Positions 54,691-64,000 of a stretch of DNA of 64,000 nt are shown here, in pieces. The stretch spans positions 6,076,001-6,140,000 of the forward strand of contig NC_066273.1 in assembly GCF_905404315.1 (NCBI RefSeq). Direction: 5' to 3'. Each line of letters begins with the position of its first letter. Within the stretch, counting starts at the first letter, position 1. This stretch comes from Leptidea sinapis. Lineage: Eukaryota > Arthropoda > Insecta > Lepidoptera > Pieridae. The position numbers and the translations under genes were made by a program. The notes under the pieces are model-generated. The model worked only from the letters and a program-made list of their open reading frames with translations, did no database searches and was not told where the DNA came from.

Positions 54691-57600
54691 GTAAGCTGTA
54701 GGTTTTGCCAGATTTCGTGATTTACGTTTTAATGCTGTTCTAATAGATAACTGTAGTTTGAATTGTTTTTCAGGTGCTCTGGTACTAAAACTTATAGTAC
54801 TCTGGGATCTCAATTAGTCAAGTTAAAAGCAAAACAGCAACCAATATTAAATGGCTTTAATTACCGCACAATGTTTATTCAAACACAGGACACACCCAAT
54901 CCAAATAGCATGAAATTTCTTCCTGGTCAACAAGTGCTTGAATCTGGACAGACCATGGATTTTCCAAATATTGGAGCAGCACAGTGCAGTCCATTGGGTA
55001 AGAGCCACAATTATGGTCTTACACAGGAACAAGTGATTGGAATATAAGCAAAATCCACACACCCTGCCCATTTCAATCCAGTGTCACTTTTGATTTTTTG
55101 ATTGACTACAAAATCTGAGAGGTGCTCATCACTTTGTGTGTCTAATTAGCCCACTCATGCTATTTTTTTTTTTTTTTTGGAAAACTTACATCTAGGGCAT
55201 TAACTAGTAGATACATAATTAAGTTCAGAACTGTAATTATTGATTTTCACTAATAGTATACTAATGAGATAAAACAAAAGAATTAAATTAAAGTTGCCAG
55301 GAAAGAAACAAGCTGTAAAGCTAAAATAAACTAGTTGATTACATATGTACAATAATAATAAAATAGTGAATTTATCACATGTTATTAAATAATTTATAGT
55401 TTGGAAAAAAAGTATTTGAGTGGCTTGGTTATTCTCACATGTTAAAAAAAAGTGTCATTTGGAAGTTTCTTAAGCAGGTGTACTGGCATATTTATAAAGT
55501 TGACATCTATTTCATTATTTAAATACCTAGGGCATGTGGTTACCTTTGACCTAAAGGATGATGCAGATATTGAGAGGGAGTGTTCGGCGTTGTCTGTTAG
55601 GGCAAATATGATCATCTGCAGATATGCTCGCTGTACCATGCCAGTATAAATAACACTCTTTAAACGACCTTTGACGACCGATATAGCCGAATGGTTAGTG
55701 ACCCTGACTACTAAGCTAGAGGTCCCGGGTTCGAATCCCGGTAGGTGCAATCATTTATATGATGAATATAGATGTTTGTTTCCGAGTCATGGATGTTTAT
55801 ATGTATTTATGTATGTTTAAGTAAGTATATTGTATTAAATATATCGTTGTCTTGTACCCATAGTACAGGCTATGCCTAGTTTGGGACAAGATAATTTGTG
55901 TAACAGTGTGTCAATATTATTATTATTATTATTACTCTTTAAAGCTTACAACACCTCATTTTTCACGAGCAGTTTGTGGGTTGACTCTGCGCAGAAGCAG
56001 TACAATGCCCTGCATGTTCAGTATAATAATGCGTTCAGAATATTATTGGGGCTGCCACGATACTGCAGCGTGTCGGGGATGTTTGCTGAGGCACACATAG
56101 ATTGTTTTCACTTGACTATGTGTAAGCATTGTACGTCCCTGTTGCGTAGCGTCTGGGCTAGCCCCAATGGTATTCTAAGGGCATTTTCTCACAGGTTCGA
56201 TTGTCAGTACCTGAACCACTGCTGTGTGATATGTCATGTGCTGATAAGTTGGTCCTGTTTTTAAGTTAGAAAGGTTTAGATTTTAAGATATCTAACTACT
56301 CTTTACTTACACTAGGTTTTAAGTTACTTTGTTACTAACACATTCTGATCCTTTATTGGTCGAACGATTGACACTGGAAGTCCGTAGTCCAATCTAACCT
56401 AATAGTTCCGAACAGTCAACCATGATATTTGCTTTACTGATCAAATAGAGTAGATGTATGATATGTCTTCGATCATATATAGTGGTAACACATGTGTTTT
56501 ATTACAACATTCTATACAGTATGTATTTTGCATTTATGAATTAAATGTGGGCACATACTTGTAATAGCATTTGCTGACGATATACAAAACATGAATGAAA
56601 TTGGTGCACTAATCAGGTTAAAATGTAGACTTCTAATTTTTGAGCGTATATTAACGTGCTGTACATTGTGCAATCGAGTCACGGGGTCACTGGGTCAATA
56701 CTAAATGAACTTTAATCCTTGCACATCAAAATGCGATGTTGCCATCCCGTGCGCTACAAGTTCAAAGATGCTGGTCGTTTGTCGGATAGAACAGAAGCGA
56801 TGTTGCCCTTTTGCTTCTCGTGGTGACTTCAAACGCGAACGGGCCTAGGGTAAGGCACAATCTATCGATAAATAGCTTCTTTTAGAAATATCTTTAAAAA
56901 AAAACTTAAAACAATACGCACTAACCCCCTTATTCATAATAGTCTGCTAACTTAAAGCATTGCTAATTCTCACTCTGTCTTCTTGCGGGAGGATAAGGTT
57001 GTTCGGAAAACTCCCAGCAACGCCTAGCCGTTCACAGAGCACTGGATCCCCGACAATTCAAGCAAATATGCGTTGCACGCGGTCCATAGGTTCTAGAATC
57101 TAGCTGATACTGGGGTGCGTCCGACCAGAGATGACAACAATACTGAGAGCGCTAGAAGCTAGGCCAGCTTACCGTGATCTATTAATGACCCCCAGCTTCT
57201 TTGAAGCCAATTTAGTTTCCTTGACACCTTCCAGATGACCTGACGCGATCGTCAAAATCTACTCGCAGCCGAGTGTACACCCTACCCTGGAAATTTCCGA
57301 AACGTTGACAGCAGATATCCTCCCCAACGAACACACATACCCATATTATTATTCACGCCGGTTATTGTGCGAGTGAAGAACTTATCTGAACGAGCCTGTC
57401 CGATCGTACTGTCGTCATAGGACGACAGCATGATTCTGCCATATCAAAAAACCCTTTTAGTCACTCACAACTAATAAAACAGTAGTTTCGTAAGTTTAAT
57501 CGTTAAAAATACTTCGTAAAAGTTCATTAAATTTATAATTTGTTAAAATTATAATAACATTAGAATAACACAAAAATAGTTGTATCCTAGGTATTTGGTA

Positions 57601-60600
57601 ATGGTTGCTAAATAATTATAAAAAAGTATCGATAAACTATAATTGTGAGGTATTCCCTTATTTGAATGTTCACCTCTTCAGTCATCAGTGACCAGTGTAT
57701 CACGAGTCTTCTGGGCGAATATATTATGTGTTTGCCTTTTGAAGGAATCAAGCTGAAATGGACACTTACTACTACTGTATGTGTGTACACATTTACACAT
57801 TGTAAATTGTGTTTTTAAGTTTGTTAATTGTAATTGCTTTTTACGGTGAATTTGACATTTATTTTATCTTTTACGTTTTCGTATACGGGTGAGTTTTTTT
57901 TTAAACATAAAACAGGATGCACAATATTGAATTTAAAGTTCAGTTCAGTTATACCGAAATAAAAAAGTGTTCGTAAGAATGAGCATACTGAATTTTTATT
58001 TCGTCGCAAATAATCAAACAAATCAAAGGTGAAGCCGACGATCCAGAGGTCAATGTACGTCGTCTGTACAGTACTGTTCACTCTTAGTATATTTATTTTG
58101 TTTAAAAGTTTTACTTTTTCAATTTAAAGTTTTTTAATTAAATAATTCATTTTGCGATAGTTCTGTGAACTAGTATTACTTATATTTTTATTTATTTCAT
58201 AGGTATGCAGAACACACATCCAGATAAATAAGTTTTACTGCAAAACTGAACAGCCATACTCAAATAGACTTTTACATATCCACAGTACAGATTTTTAAAA
58301 ATTTATCCCATTTGATTTGGATCCTTAATAATGTCAATAGCTGGGCAAAGAGGCAAAACCTTGCATCACCTTTGTAAATAATTATATTTCTGTTTATAAT
58401 TTTTAGCAAAAATGATCTTCCGCATTGATGGAGTAAAAGCAGTGTTCTTCGGTTCAGATTTTATAACAGTTACGAAACAAGATGATGATGTTGAGTGGAA
58501 ATTATTGAAGCCAGATATTTTTGCTACTATAATGGACTTCTTTGCTAGTGGGTTGCCAGTAATTAAGGATGTACAGCCATCAGGGGATACTCGTAAGTGA
58601 TTTAACAATGTGTTTGTTTATTTTCTCAGCTTCACCATCAATGCCATTTTTTATTTTTATTTATGGAATAGCAGGACAAACGCACCGCCGCCCACATTCT
58701 CTTGCAACTTGCCCATTGAAGTCTGTTTGCAACTTTCATGTTGACATTAGCCACAGGGAAAATCTAGGCGCGATTAATTTCTAGAGTTCATGTACGGCCG
58801 CCAAATAATTTTCACAATAATGCCAAAATGTATCCTATTCGCGGAGTGTTCTATTTTCAAATAATTATATTACAAAGGCCAGTCTAGAAACTTTTATTAT
58901 AGCCCATGTGTGTTCACCAATGACGTTCTATACACAAATAAGGACATACCATTCACAGTCTGATAGCGGAACGGCAAAAGTGTGCGTGACAAACCTTAAT
59001 TGAATAAATGTTTTATCTACACCCGTGCTTTAAATCCTCTATTAAAGATTCTGTAACAGTTAGCTTATTGCCAACATTAAAACACCCAATGTTCTAATAA
59101 CCATTACACCATCCAAACGAGTGTTGTAATGTTGTACTGAATTTCATAACAACACTCCAATTTCTTTTTCAATCCCATCATGCTGAAAGAGTTTTAACAG
59201 ACAGCCACATTCTCATTGCTCGATGCGTGGTATCTGTATGAATTTCCGCTCGTTCCACACGTCGCGCGCCGTAAAAAAAAGTAGGTTATTCGAATCCCCG
59301 CCATTTTTCTTCGATATTTTTATTGTTTTGTTTACAAAAAATGAGTGATTCATTTTAAACGCTGCAAAAGAACATAATATTCAAGTGAATTTTAATTATT
59401 GCACTATACAAAATGTAAATTACTACTAAAATAAATAATTCTTTTATTAATACTTAGTTTATATGTATATAATCAGTAATGGATGATATTATTAGGTTAC
59501 TACTAGGACTGGCTGTTTTAATGTTAGCAGTAAGCTAACTGTTTCAGAATCTTTTAGAGGATTCATATTCTGGGTGTAGATAAAGTCTTGTATGCAACTG
59601 TTGATAATTAGGTATTAAACACTCATGTGATATTATTATCACACTCGGCTTCGCCTCGTGAGATAAATCCACATTCGTGTTTTAATACTCCTTATTACAC
59701 AACAGTTGCATAAATAACTATTACGATGCTGCTTAATGGCCAAGAAAATTCTAAATAAAGGGAATAAATGCAACAGTGTATAGATATACCAGTCAAAGCT
59801 TAGTGTGATTTGGGACATGTTCATTGTTTCGGCTTTGTTTTATTACGACGTGATTTGTCTATAGCAGAGATTATCAGACTTATTGCTTTAACCGCCCCCT
59901 TTGAGAATCAATTATATATAAACATATTCCTAGTTTTATACCATCATACAGGGCAGAGATATAAACTAATTAGAGTGTCTGTGCACTCATACGTTTTAAA
60001 TTCATGTCATTTGTTCATTTGTATTTCAATTGACAATTCATTTGTATTTTTTTCATGGATCCGTAAAATCACGAATGAGTGCACAAACCCCCTTATTCGA
60101 AATATTAAATATTAAAGAATCTAAATAACATTACGAATCAACCATGGCTTCCCTAAACCACGCGAACGCCCCCCTCTAGTTCAGTAACGCCCACAAGGGG
60201 GCGTTGAGAAAGACTGATCTATCGATATAGAACGTTATTGGTTCGTACCGTTTTTTTTAATACATAAAAGCTAGTAAAATACGCATTTATGCACATAGAA
60301 TATATCAATTGCAGAAATTAATGAAGATGATGATGAAATAGTGCAGATGATTAAAGAGCTGTTAGATACAAGGATTAGGCCTACTGTACAAGAAGATGGC
60401 GGTGATGTATTGTTTGTAGACTTTAAGGATGGAGTGCTCAGGCTTAAGATGCAAGGATCGTGTTCTTCTTGTCCCAGCTCAATTGTAACTCTGAAGAACG
60501 GGGTAAGATTTTTCTTTTATGATTCTTGGGGAAAAAGAAACTTTGTACAGTTGCCCGGCAGTATTGTCATTTCTGTTTGCTATGGACCTTTTCTTAGGTA

Positions 60601-61957
60601 GGATTTACGCGGCGTTAGAAAGCAAGAAGGATAGGTATCCTTAGGTATCCTAGGTAGGCAGTTGGTTGGAATATAGCTAATTTACCTGATCGCTTCTGGC
60701 TCATGCAATTGGGTTTTAGATAGATTCTGCATGTATTCTATCGAATCTTAGCCGAATTAAAACTTATTAGAGCTTATAACATTTAGAGTTGGATGCGTCC
60801 AACATGTCATTGATATGCGGAAGAAACAATGTTGGAGATTGCATACTGTCTCTTCTGATTCGAGCAATAACCGTTGACAACGACCTGTATGCTGGGCATA
60901 GTGAGGAAGCTGGAGGTCCACTTGTATAAGCAATCGAAAGCCTTCGCCATGTCTAGACTAACTGCGAAGCTTTCTCCCTTGCTTTCGAGTAGTTTCCATA
61001 GCCGCCGTCCATCCATAGATGCGGTTCATCTCAATACATAATTATATTAGGTACAAAAGAAAAACGCCAGCCGAACGACCATGGCGAAAGCCGCACTGTT
61101 GTTCGATAATCAACTGGTGACCTTCAAGGTATACCTGGCAGTTAATTACGCTTTCTATGATTTTGAAGGTTATAGCAATGTTTAACGAAATTTAAAAGAA
61201 TAGTTGAAAATGTTTATGTGGAAAAGGTTACTATAACATAAATGACTTTCTTAATGATAACTCTGATTGGGAATGGAGCGACCAGCCTCAGGCTATTTTT
61301 TGTGTTTTTTTATGGAATAGGAGGACAAGCGAGCGTACGGGTCACCTGGTGATAAGTGATCACCGCCGCCCACATTATCTTGCAACACCAGAGGAATCAC
61401 AAGAGCATTGCCGGCCTTTAAGGAAGGTGTACGCGCTTTTTTTGAAGGTACCCATGTCGTATCGTCCCGGAAACACCGCACAAGGAAGCTCATTCCACAG
61501 CTTTGTAGTACGAGGAAGAAAGCTCCTTGAAAACCGCACTGTGGAGGACCGCCACACATCCAGATGGTGAGGATGATATCCTAACTTGTGGCGTGTCGTG
61601 CGAAGGTGGAAGGTGTGAAGTATTTAATAATAATTTTTAAAACACAGCACTATGAATTTTGTAGCGCCCGTTCTTCTCATGTCTGAGGCATATATTTTCA
61701 ATGTAATATCAATAAATTTCAATAAGTGATTCTAAATGCTACTTCGAATAAAAATATTTAAAATTCGAATATGCGGACCTTATTAAAGGGTTTTAAACAT
61801 ATAATTAATTTCGCAGGTTCAAAATATGATGCAGTTCTATATTCCCGAAGTGCTATCTGTTGAGCAAATTGATGACGAGGGTGAGAAGATGAGTGAGAAA
61901 ATATTTAAAGAGTTCGAGCAGCTGAAACAAAAGGAGCAAAGCAAGAAGTCTGACTGA
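54620..61957 (+). CDS. NFU1: NFU1 iron-sulfur cluster scaffold, mitochondrial, 5 exons
   Basis: Exons 54620-54690, 54774-54997, 58407-58592, 60315-60502 and 61817-61957 join in frame (810 nt, 269 residues plus stop) with GT-AG introns. Residues 1 to about 55 are basic and hydroxylated, fitting a mitochondrial targeting peptide. The Nfu N-terminal domain follows (TQDTPNPNSMKFLPG to DFFASGLPVI), then the NifU-like C-terminal domain with C210-S-S-C213, whose cysteines carry the bridging cluster. In the family, NFU1 delivers 4Fe-4S clusters to lipoate synthase and respiratory complexes. The length is normal and no break is seen. Intron 2 (3.4 kb) and intron 4 (1.3 kb) carry repeats. The start is the first ATG, seen after CTAAA, upstream of the presequence. 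Confidence 0.96.
54774..54997 (+). CDS. NFU1: NFU1 exon 2 (N-terminal domain)
   Basis: Residues 24-98, containing TQDTPNPNSMKFLPG. Acceptor TTTTTCAG, donor GTAAGA. The frame runs on 50 bases into the intron before a stop, which is not coding. Confidence 0.95.
55450..56265 (+). mobile_element. LINE C-terminal fragment split by a SINE
   Basis: YLGHVVTFDLKDDADIERE and YARCTMPV read up to ACTCTTTAAA, then after the SINE the reading resumes SSLWVDSAQKQYNALHVQYN, RILLGLPRYCSVSGMFAEAH. It lies in NFU1 intron 2. Confidence 0.82.
55665..55933 (+). repeat. tRNA-derived SINE with 10-bp target duplication
   Basis: A box TAGCCGAATGGTTAG, B box GGGTTCGAATCCC, a body with TCCGAGTCATGGATG, and a (TAT)n tail. 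Flanked by ACTCTTTAAA at 55655-55664 and 55934-55943. 269 bp. Confidence 0.93.
56510..58212 (+). repeat. long dispersed repeat B, copy 2
   Basis: Ordered matches to 22780-24710 along most of its length, ending at the same CATAGGTATGCAGA. In NFU1 intron 2, ending about 195 nt before exon 3. A LINE fragment at 57000-57435 lies inside it. Confidence 0.75.
57000..57435 (-). mobile_element. Jockey-like LINE fragments, decayed
   Basis: TCACAGAGCACTGGATCCCC, GCGTTGCACGCGGTC, CAGCTTCTTTGAAGCCAATT, then CAGATATCCTCCCC, in the order of the 51-53.7 kb copy. Confidence 0.65.
58407..58592 (+). CDS. NFU1: NFU1 exon 3
   Basis: Residues 99-160, FRIDGVKAVFFGSDFITV to VQPSGDT, the second half of the Nfu N domain. 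Acceptor TTTTTAG, donor GTAAGT. Confidence 0.95.
58655..58718 (-). mobile_element. Jockey-like LINE 3' end scrap
   Basis: TTTATGGAATAGCAGGACAA to CATTCTCTTGCAAC, about 60 bp past the exon 3 donor of NFU1. Confidence 0.6.
58800..60300. other. NFU1 intron 3, no clear element
   Basis: AT-rich. A possible relic of a hAT-like MITE spans about 59860-60225 (GCCCCCTTTGAGAA and GGGGGCGTTGAGAAAG); its ends could not be fixed. Confidence 0.4.
60315..60502 (+). CDS. NFU1: NFU1 exon 4 (NifU domain, CXXC)
   Basis: Residues 161-223, with IKELLDTRIRPTVQEDGGDV and GSCSSCPSS. Acceptor AATTGCAG, donor GTAAGA. Confidence 0.96.
60790..61190 (-). mobile_element. Jockey-like LINE RT fragment
   Basis: Matches 51480-51895: CATTGATATGCGGAAGAAAC, ACAACGACCTGTATGCTG, ATCAACTGGTGACC. 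NFU1 intron 4. Confidence 0.75.
61305..61612 (-). mobile_element. Jockey-like LINE 3' end
   Basis: TTTTTTATGGAATAGGAGGA to CGTGTCGTGCGAAGGTGG, nearly the same as 13155-13465, with SYSIKK and LKGRQ-type readings on the minus strand. NFU1 intron 4. Confidence 0.85.
61640..61770 (-). mobile_element. CR1/L2-like LINE 3' UTR scrap
   Basis: GTAGCGCCCGTTCTTCTCAT and GAATAAAAATATTTAAAATT, as in 17680-17720; ends about 45 nt before NFU1 exon 5. Confidence 0.5.
61817..61957 (+). CDS. NFU1: NFU1 exon 5 and stop
   Basis: Residues 224-269, VQNMMQFYIPEV then an acidic/lysine tail ending KKSD and TGA. Acceptor TTTCGCAG. Confidence 0.95.
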   Translation, partial: VQNMMQFYIPEVLSVEQIDDEGEKMSEKIFKEFEQLKQKEQSKKSD

Positions 61958-62164
61958 AGGCAAATATTTTTTTTTAACCTTTTAAACCTCATAAATCTCC
62001 ATATTTTCCCCATACTTTACGTTTCAAATATATTTATTTTACTCGTAGGACACTAAGTGCCTTGGCTATGTCAATAACAAAGAAAAATCGAAACTTTAAC
62101 TTATACGTAGATGGAGTCTCTTGCTGTTAGACAACCGATAAAAACAGGCCAGGAATATTAGCTT

Positions 62165-62345
62165 AGAACAGCGCTGTCGCTAGTGAAATTATTGGGAAAA
62201 TGAGACTTAACATCTTATGTCGCGAGGTGACGAGCGCTAGTATTGTAGTGCCGCTCAGATTGTTTGGCGCCGCATTGTAATGAAGAGGGCGTATCAATTA
62301 TCATCAGCCGAACTTCCTGCTCGTCTCGCGCCTTATTGTCATAAA
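62165..62345 (+). repeat. family A repeat, truncated
   Basis: From GCGCTGTCGCTAGTGAAATT to CTCGCGCCTTATTGTCAT. Confidence 0.72.
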
Positions 62346-62889
62346 AAAACATAATTTTTGATTTTTGTATGTTTTTTTTTATTTGTTCCCGCTTAACTCC
62401 GAGATGGTTTAACCCAGGATATTTCTCACCACCTTGGGGTCTAGTTTAGAAGTCCATGCAGACAAAGTTCCTGGCTTAACTACATACATAATATAATTGT
62501 ATTTCCTTTTCTCAATACACTAGGTATGTGTATATAATATACCGGGTACTTACTAATCCAAATGAAAAACTTTAATTCTAGATTTTGCAATTTGTTCATT
62601 ATAAACAAGTTTGAAATAGTAATATAAGTTTTCATGTCAGAATATATAAATAATGTGACAGCGCTGATATTAATATGGCTTCCTTTCAAAACAAGATTTG
62701 TAAATAGTATAGATACTTTTGTGATGAAAGTATAGCTATTATTGTTGTGTAAAAAATATGTAAACTATTGTTCTAGTGTAAATAAAGATGAATTGTTTTT
62801 GGTTACTTGTTTTATTTATACTAGCATGAATAATTTAATAAGTATTTTACTCAAAGGATTCCTTATCGTCGTACTAGATAGGTATAACC

Positions 62890-63000
62890 TGAGAGATGAA
62901 CATACCAAGATTTACGAACCATATGTCACGTCATGGGTTCGAGTCCCGCATCGTTCATAAATTTTGATTACATATTTAATTCAAGATACGCAATAGCTAT
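62890..63000 (+). repeat. tRNA-derived SINE, decayed
   Basis: B box GGGTTCGAGTCCC and the tail TTCATAAATTTTGATTACA; the A box is lost. Confidence 0.6.
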
Positions 63001-63184
63001 AGATAGCAAATAGGCAATACTATATAGGCACCTTATTTTAAATAATTTGCAAATAAAATATTTTTATTTACAAAGCGGCCATTCTTAGATTTAAAAATGG
63101 CCTCAGTTAATGGCTATGTCTTTATTGCTTGGTAGTTAAGTCAAAACACGTCATGGTCAATAGACATTACTGCACGGCACCTAC

Positions 63185-63705
63185 CCTTCTCTTTTGGAAC
63201 AGATGGACAAACGAGCGTACGGGTCATCTGAAGGGAAGTGATCATCGCGACCACTGGTCTGTATAAATAGCACTGGACAAGCTGTTCCTTCCATATGTTT
63301 GACAGCAAATTTTTGTGCCTATTTGAAGCGCCACTCGCGAGTGTCCAGAGAACTAATTTTGACGTATAATACAAATGGCTGCGAAGGAACGTACAATACT
63401 CTGAAGTATTTTTGCATTTTGAATTAATTTCGTTTGTTTTCCGTGTTACTTATACTTCAAGAATCAACGTTATAAAGCACACATTTTTTTGTAAATAGTT
63501 TCCACCATCTATCAATGTTTGCTGAGGTTGCCATCACTAGTTTTAGTACCGCACACTCTCGCTACATGGCCAACAGCGCCAAATTATCAAACAGGCACAA
63601 AACGACTTTGACAGCCGCCAGTCCAGTGGTATATAGTAGAGGTCAGTGATCGCGACCCACACTCTTTTGTAACACCAATGTACAGTACAGTATGCCGGCC
63701 GTTCA
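63185..63705 (-). mobile_element. Jockey-like LINE 3' end split by a hAT MITE
   Basis: GGACAAACGAGCGTACGGGT up to GTGATCATCGCGAC, then after the MITE CCACACTCTTTTGTAACACC. Confidence 0.78.
63252..63648. mobile_element. hAT-type MITE, 8-bp target duplication
   Basis: CACTGGTCT start, AGGTCAGTG end, flanked by ATCGCGAC at 63244-63251 and 63649-63656. Same family as 12206-12595. Confidence 0.92.
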
Positions 63706-63709
63706 GGGG

Positions 63710-64000
63710 GCCTACTCCTAAAATCGATATTCGATAAATCGTGGCATTAGTCGTGTCGAATCCTACTCTTAGTTACATCGTTATCAATCTCGAAACGATG
63801 ATTGAACGAACGAAACATTATTCGATATTATCGGTCCTAACCCTACTCTAAGTTGAAATTGTCAGAGACGAATATTCTAATTTCACAAATAATCAAACGT
63901 CACTTTTACGATAATCTCAACTACACCTTCTATGCTGTCGATGATATTATCGTTTCAAGTTGTATAGATATATTTGCCATACAATATACATACTTAATAA
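63710..64000. other. no feature recognised
   Basis: Unique-looking AT-rich DNA to the window end. Confidence 0.3.

Noticed and set aside
54763..55047. NFU1 N-terminus as a single-exon 94-codon protein starting at 54763
   Set aside because: That start lies in the intron; the acceptor at 54774 and donor at 54998 with matching exons 1 and 3 explain it better.
55676..55749. tRNA gene on the plus strand
   Set aside because: The tRNA-like head is part of a 269-bp insert with a 10-bp target duplication and a TAT tail, and a truncated copy exists at 42170-42372.

Overview
The window is eukaryotic nuclear DNA, AT-rich, with small exons split by introns and a very dense load of transposable-element debris. 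The encoded proteins and the repeat types (Jockey-, RTE- and CR1/L2-like LINEs, mariner, hAT and Harbinger elements, A/T-inserting Helitrons, tRNA-derived SINEs) point to a moth or butterfly. No bacterial, phage or organelle genes were seen.

Two host genes can be read exon by exon. On the minus strand, 50575 down to 27507, lies a complete Argonaute-3 (AGO3) PIWI gene. Its sixteen coding exons splice in frame to 959 residues, with an RG-rich N-terminus, PAZ, MID and PIWI domains and an intact D729-E767-D799-H934 slicer tetrad. On the plus strand, 54620 to 61957, lies NFU1, the mitochondrial iron-sulfur scaffold protein. Its five exons give 269 residues with the CSSC motif. The two genes are head to head, about 4 kb apart. 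A decayed Jockey-like LINE fills most of the gap, and the NFU1-proximal part carries a perfect CRE (TGACGTCA).

Layout. 1-9.1 kb: repeat debris, an RNase H-bearing LINE fragment with an internal duplication, short TIR elements and a Helitron end. 9.1-10.1 kb: a mariner remnant with a LINE inserted in it. 11.9-16.8 kb: a run of MITEs, a TIR transposon holding an internally deleted LINE, a Helitron, and a LINE with an open RT frame. 17-27 kb: mostly unassigned AT-rich DNA with repeats, a hammerhead-like element, a 36-bp minisatellite, a long dispersed repeat and a perfect palindrome. 27.5-50.6 kb: AGO3, its introns packed with repeats. 51-53.8 kb: the Jockey-like LINE. 54.6-62 kb: NFU1, with more repeats in introns 2 and 4. 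62-64 kb: repeats, including a hAT MITE with an exact 8-bp target duplication.

AGO3 is the PIWI protein that pairs with Siwi/Aubergine in the piRNA ping-pong cycle that silences transposons, so this silencing gene is itself a heavy host of them. Many repeat boundaries can be set from target-site duplications. Classification of the degenerate repeats is by motif recognition only; no database search was run.
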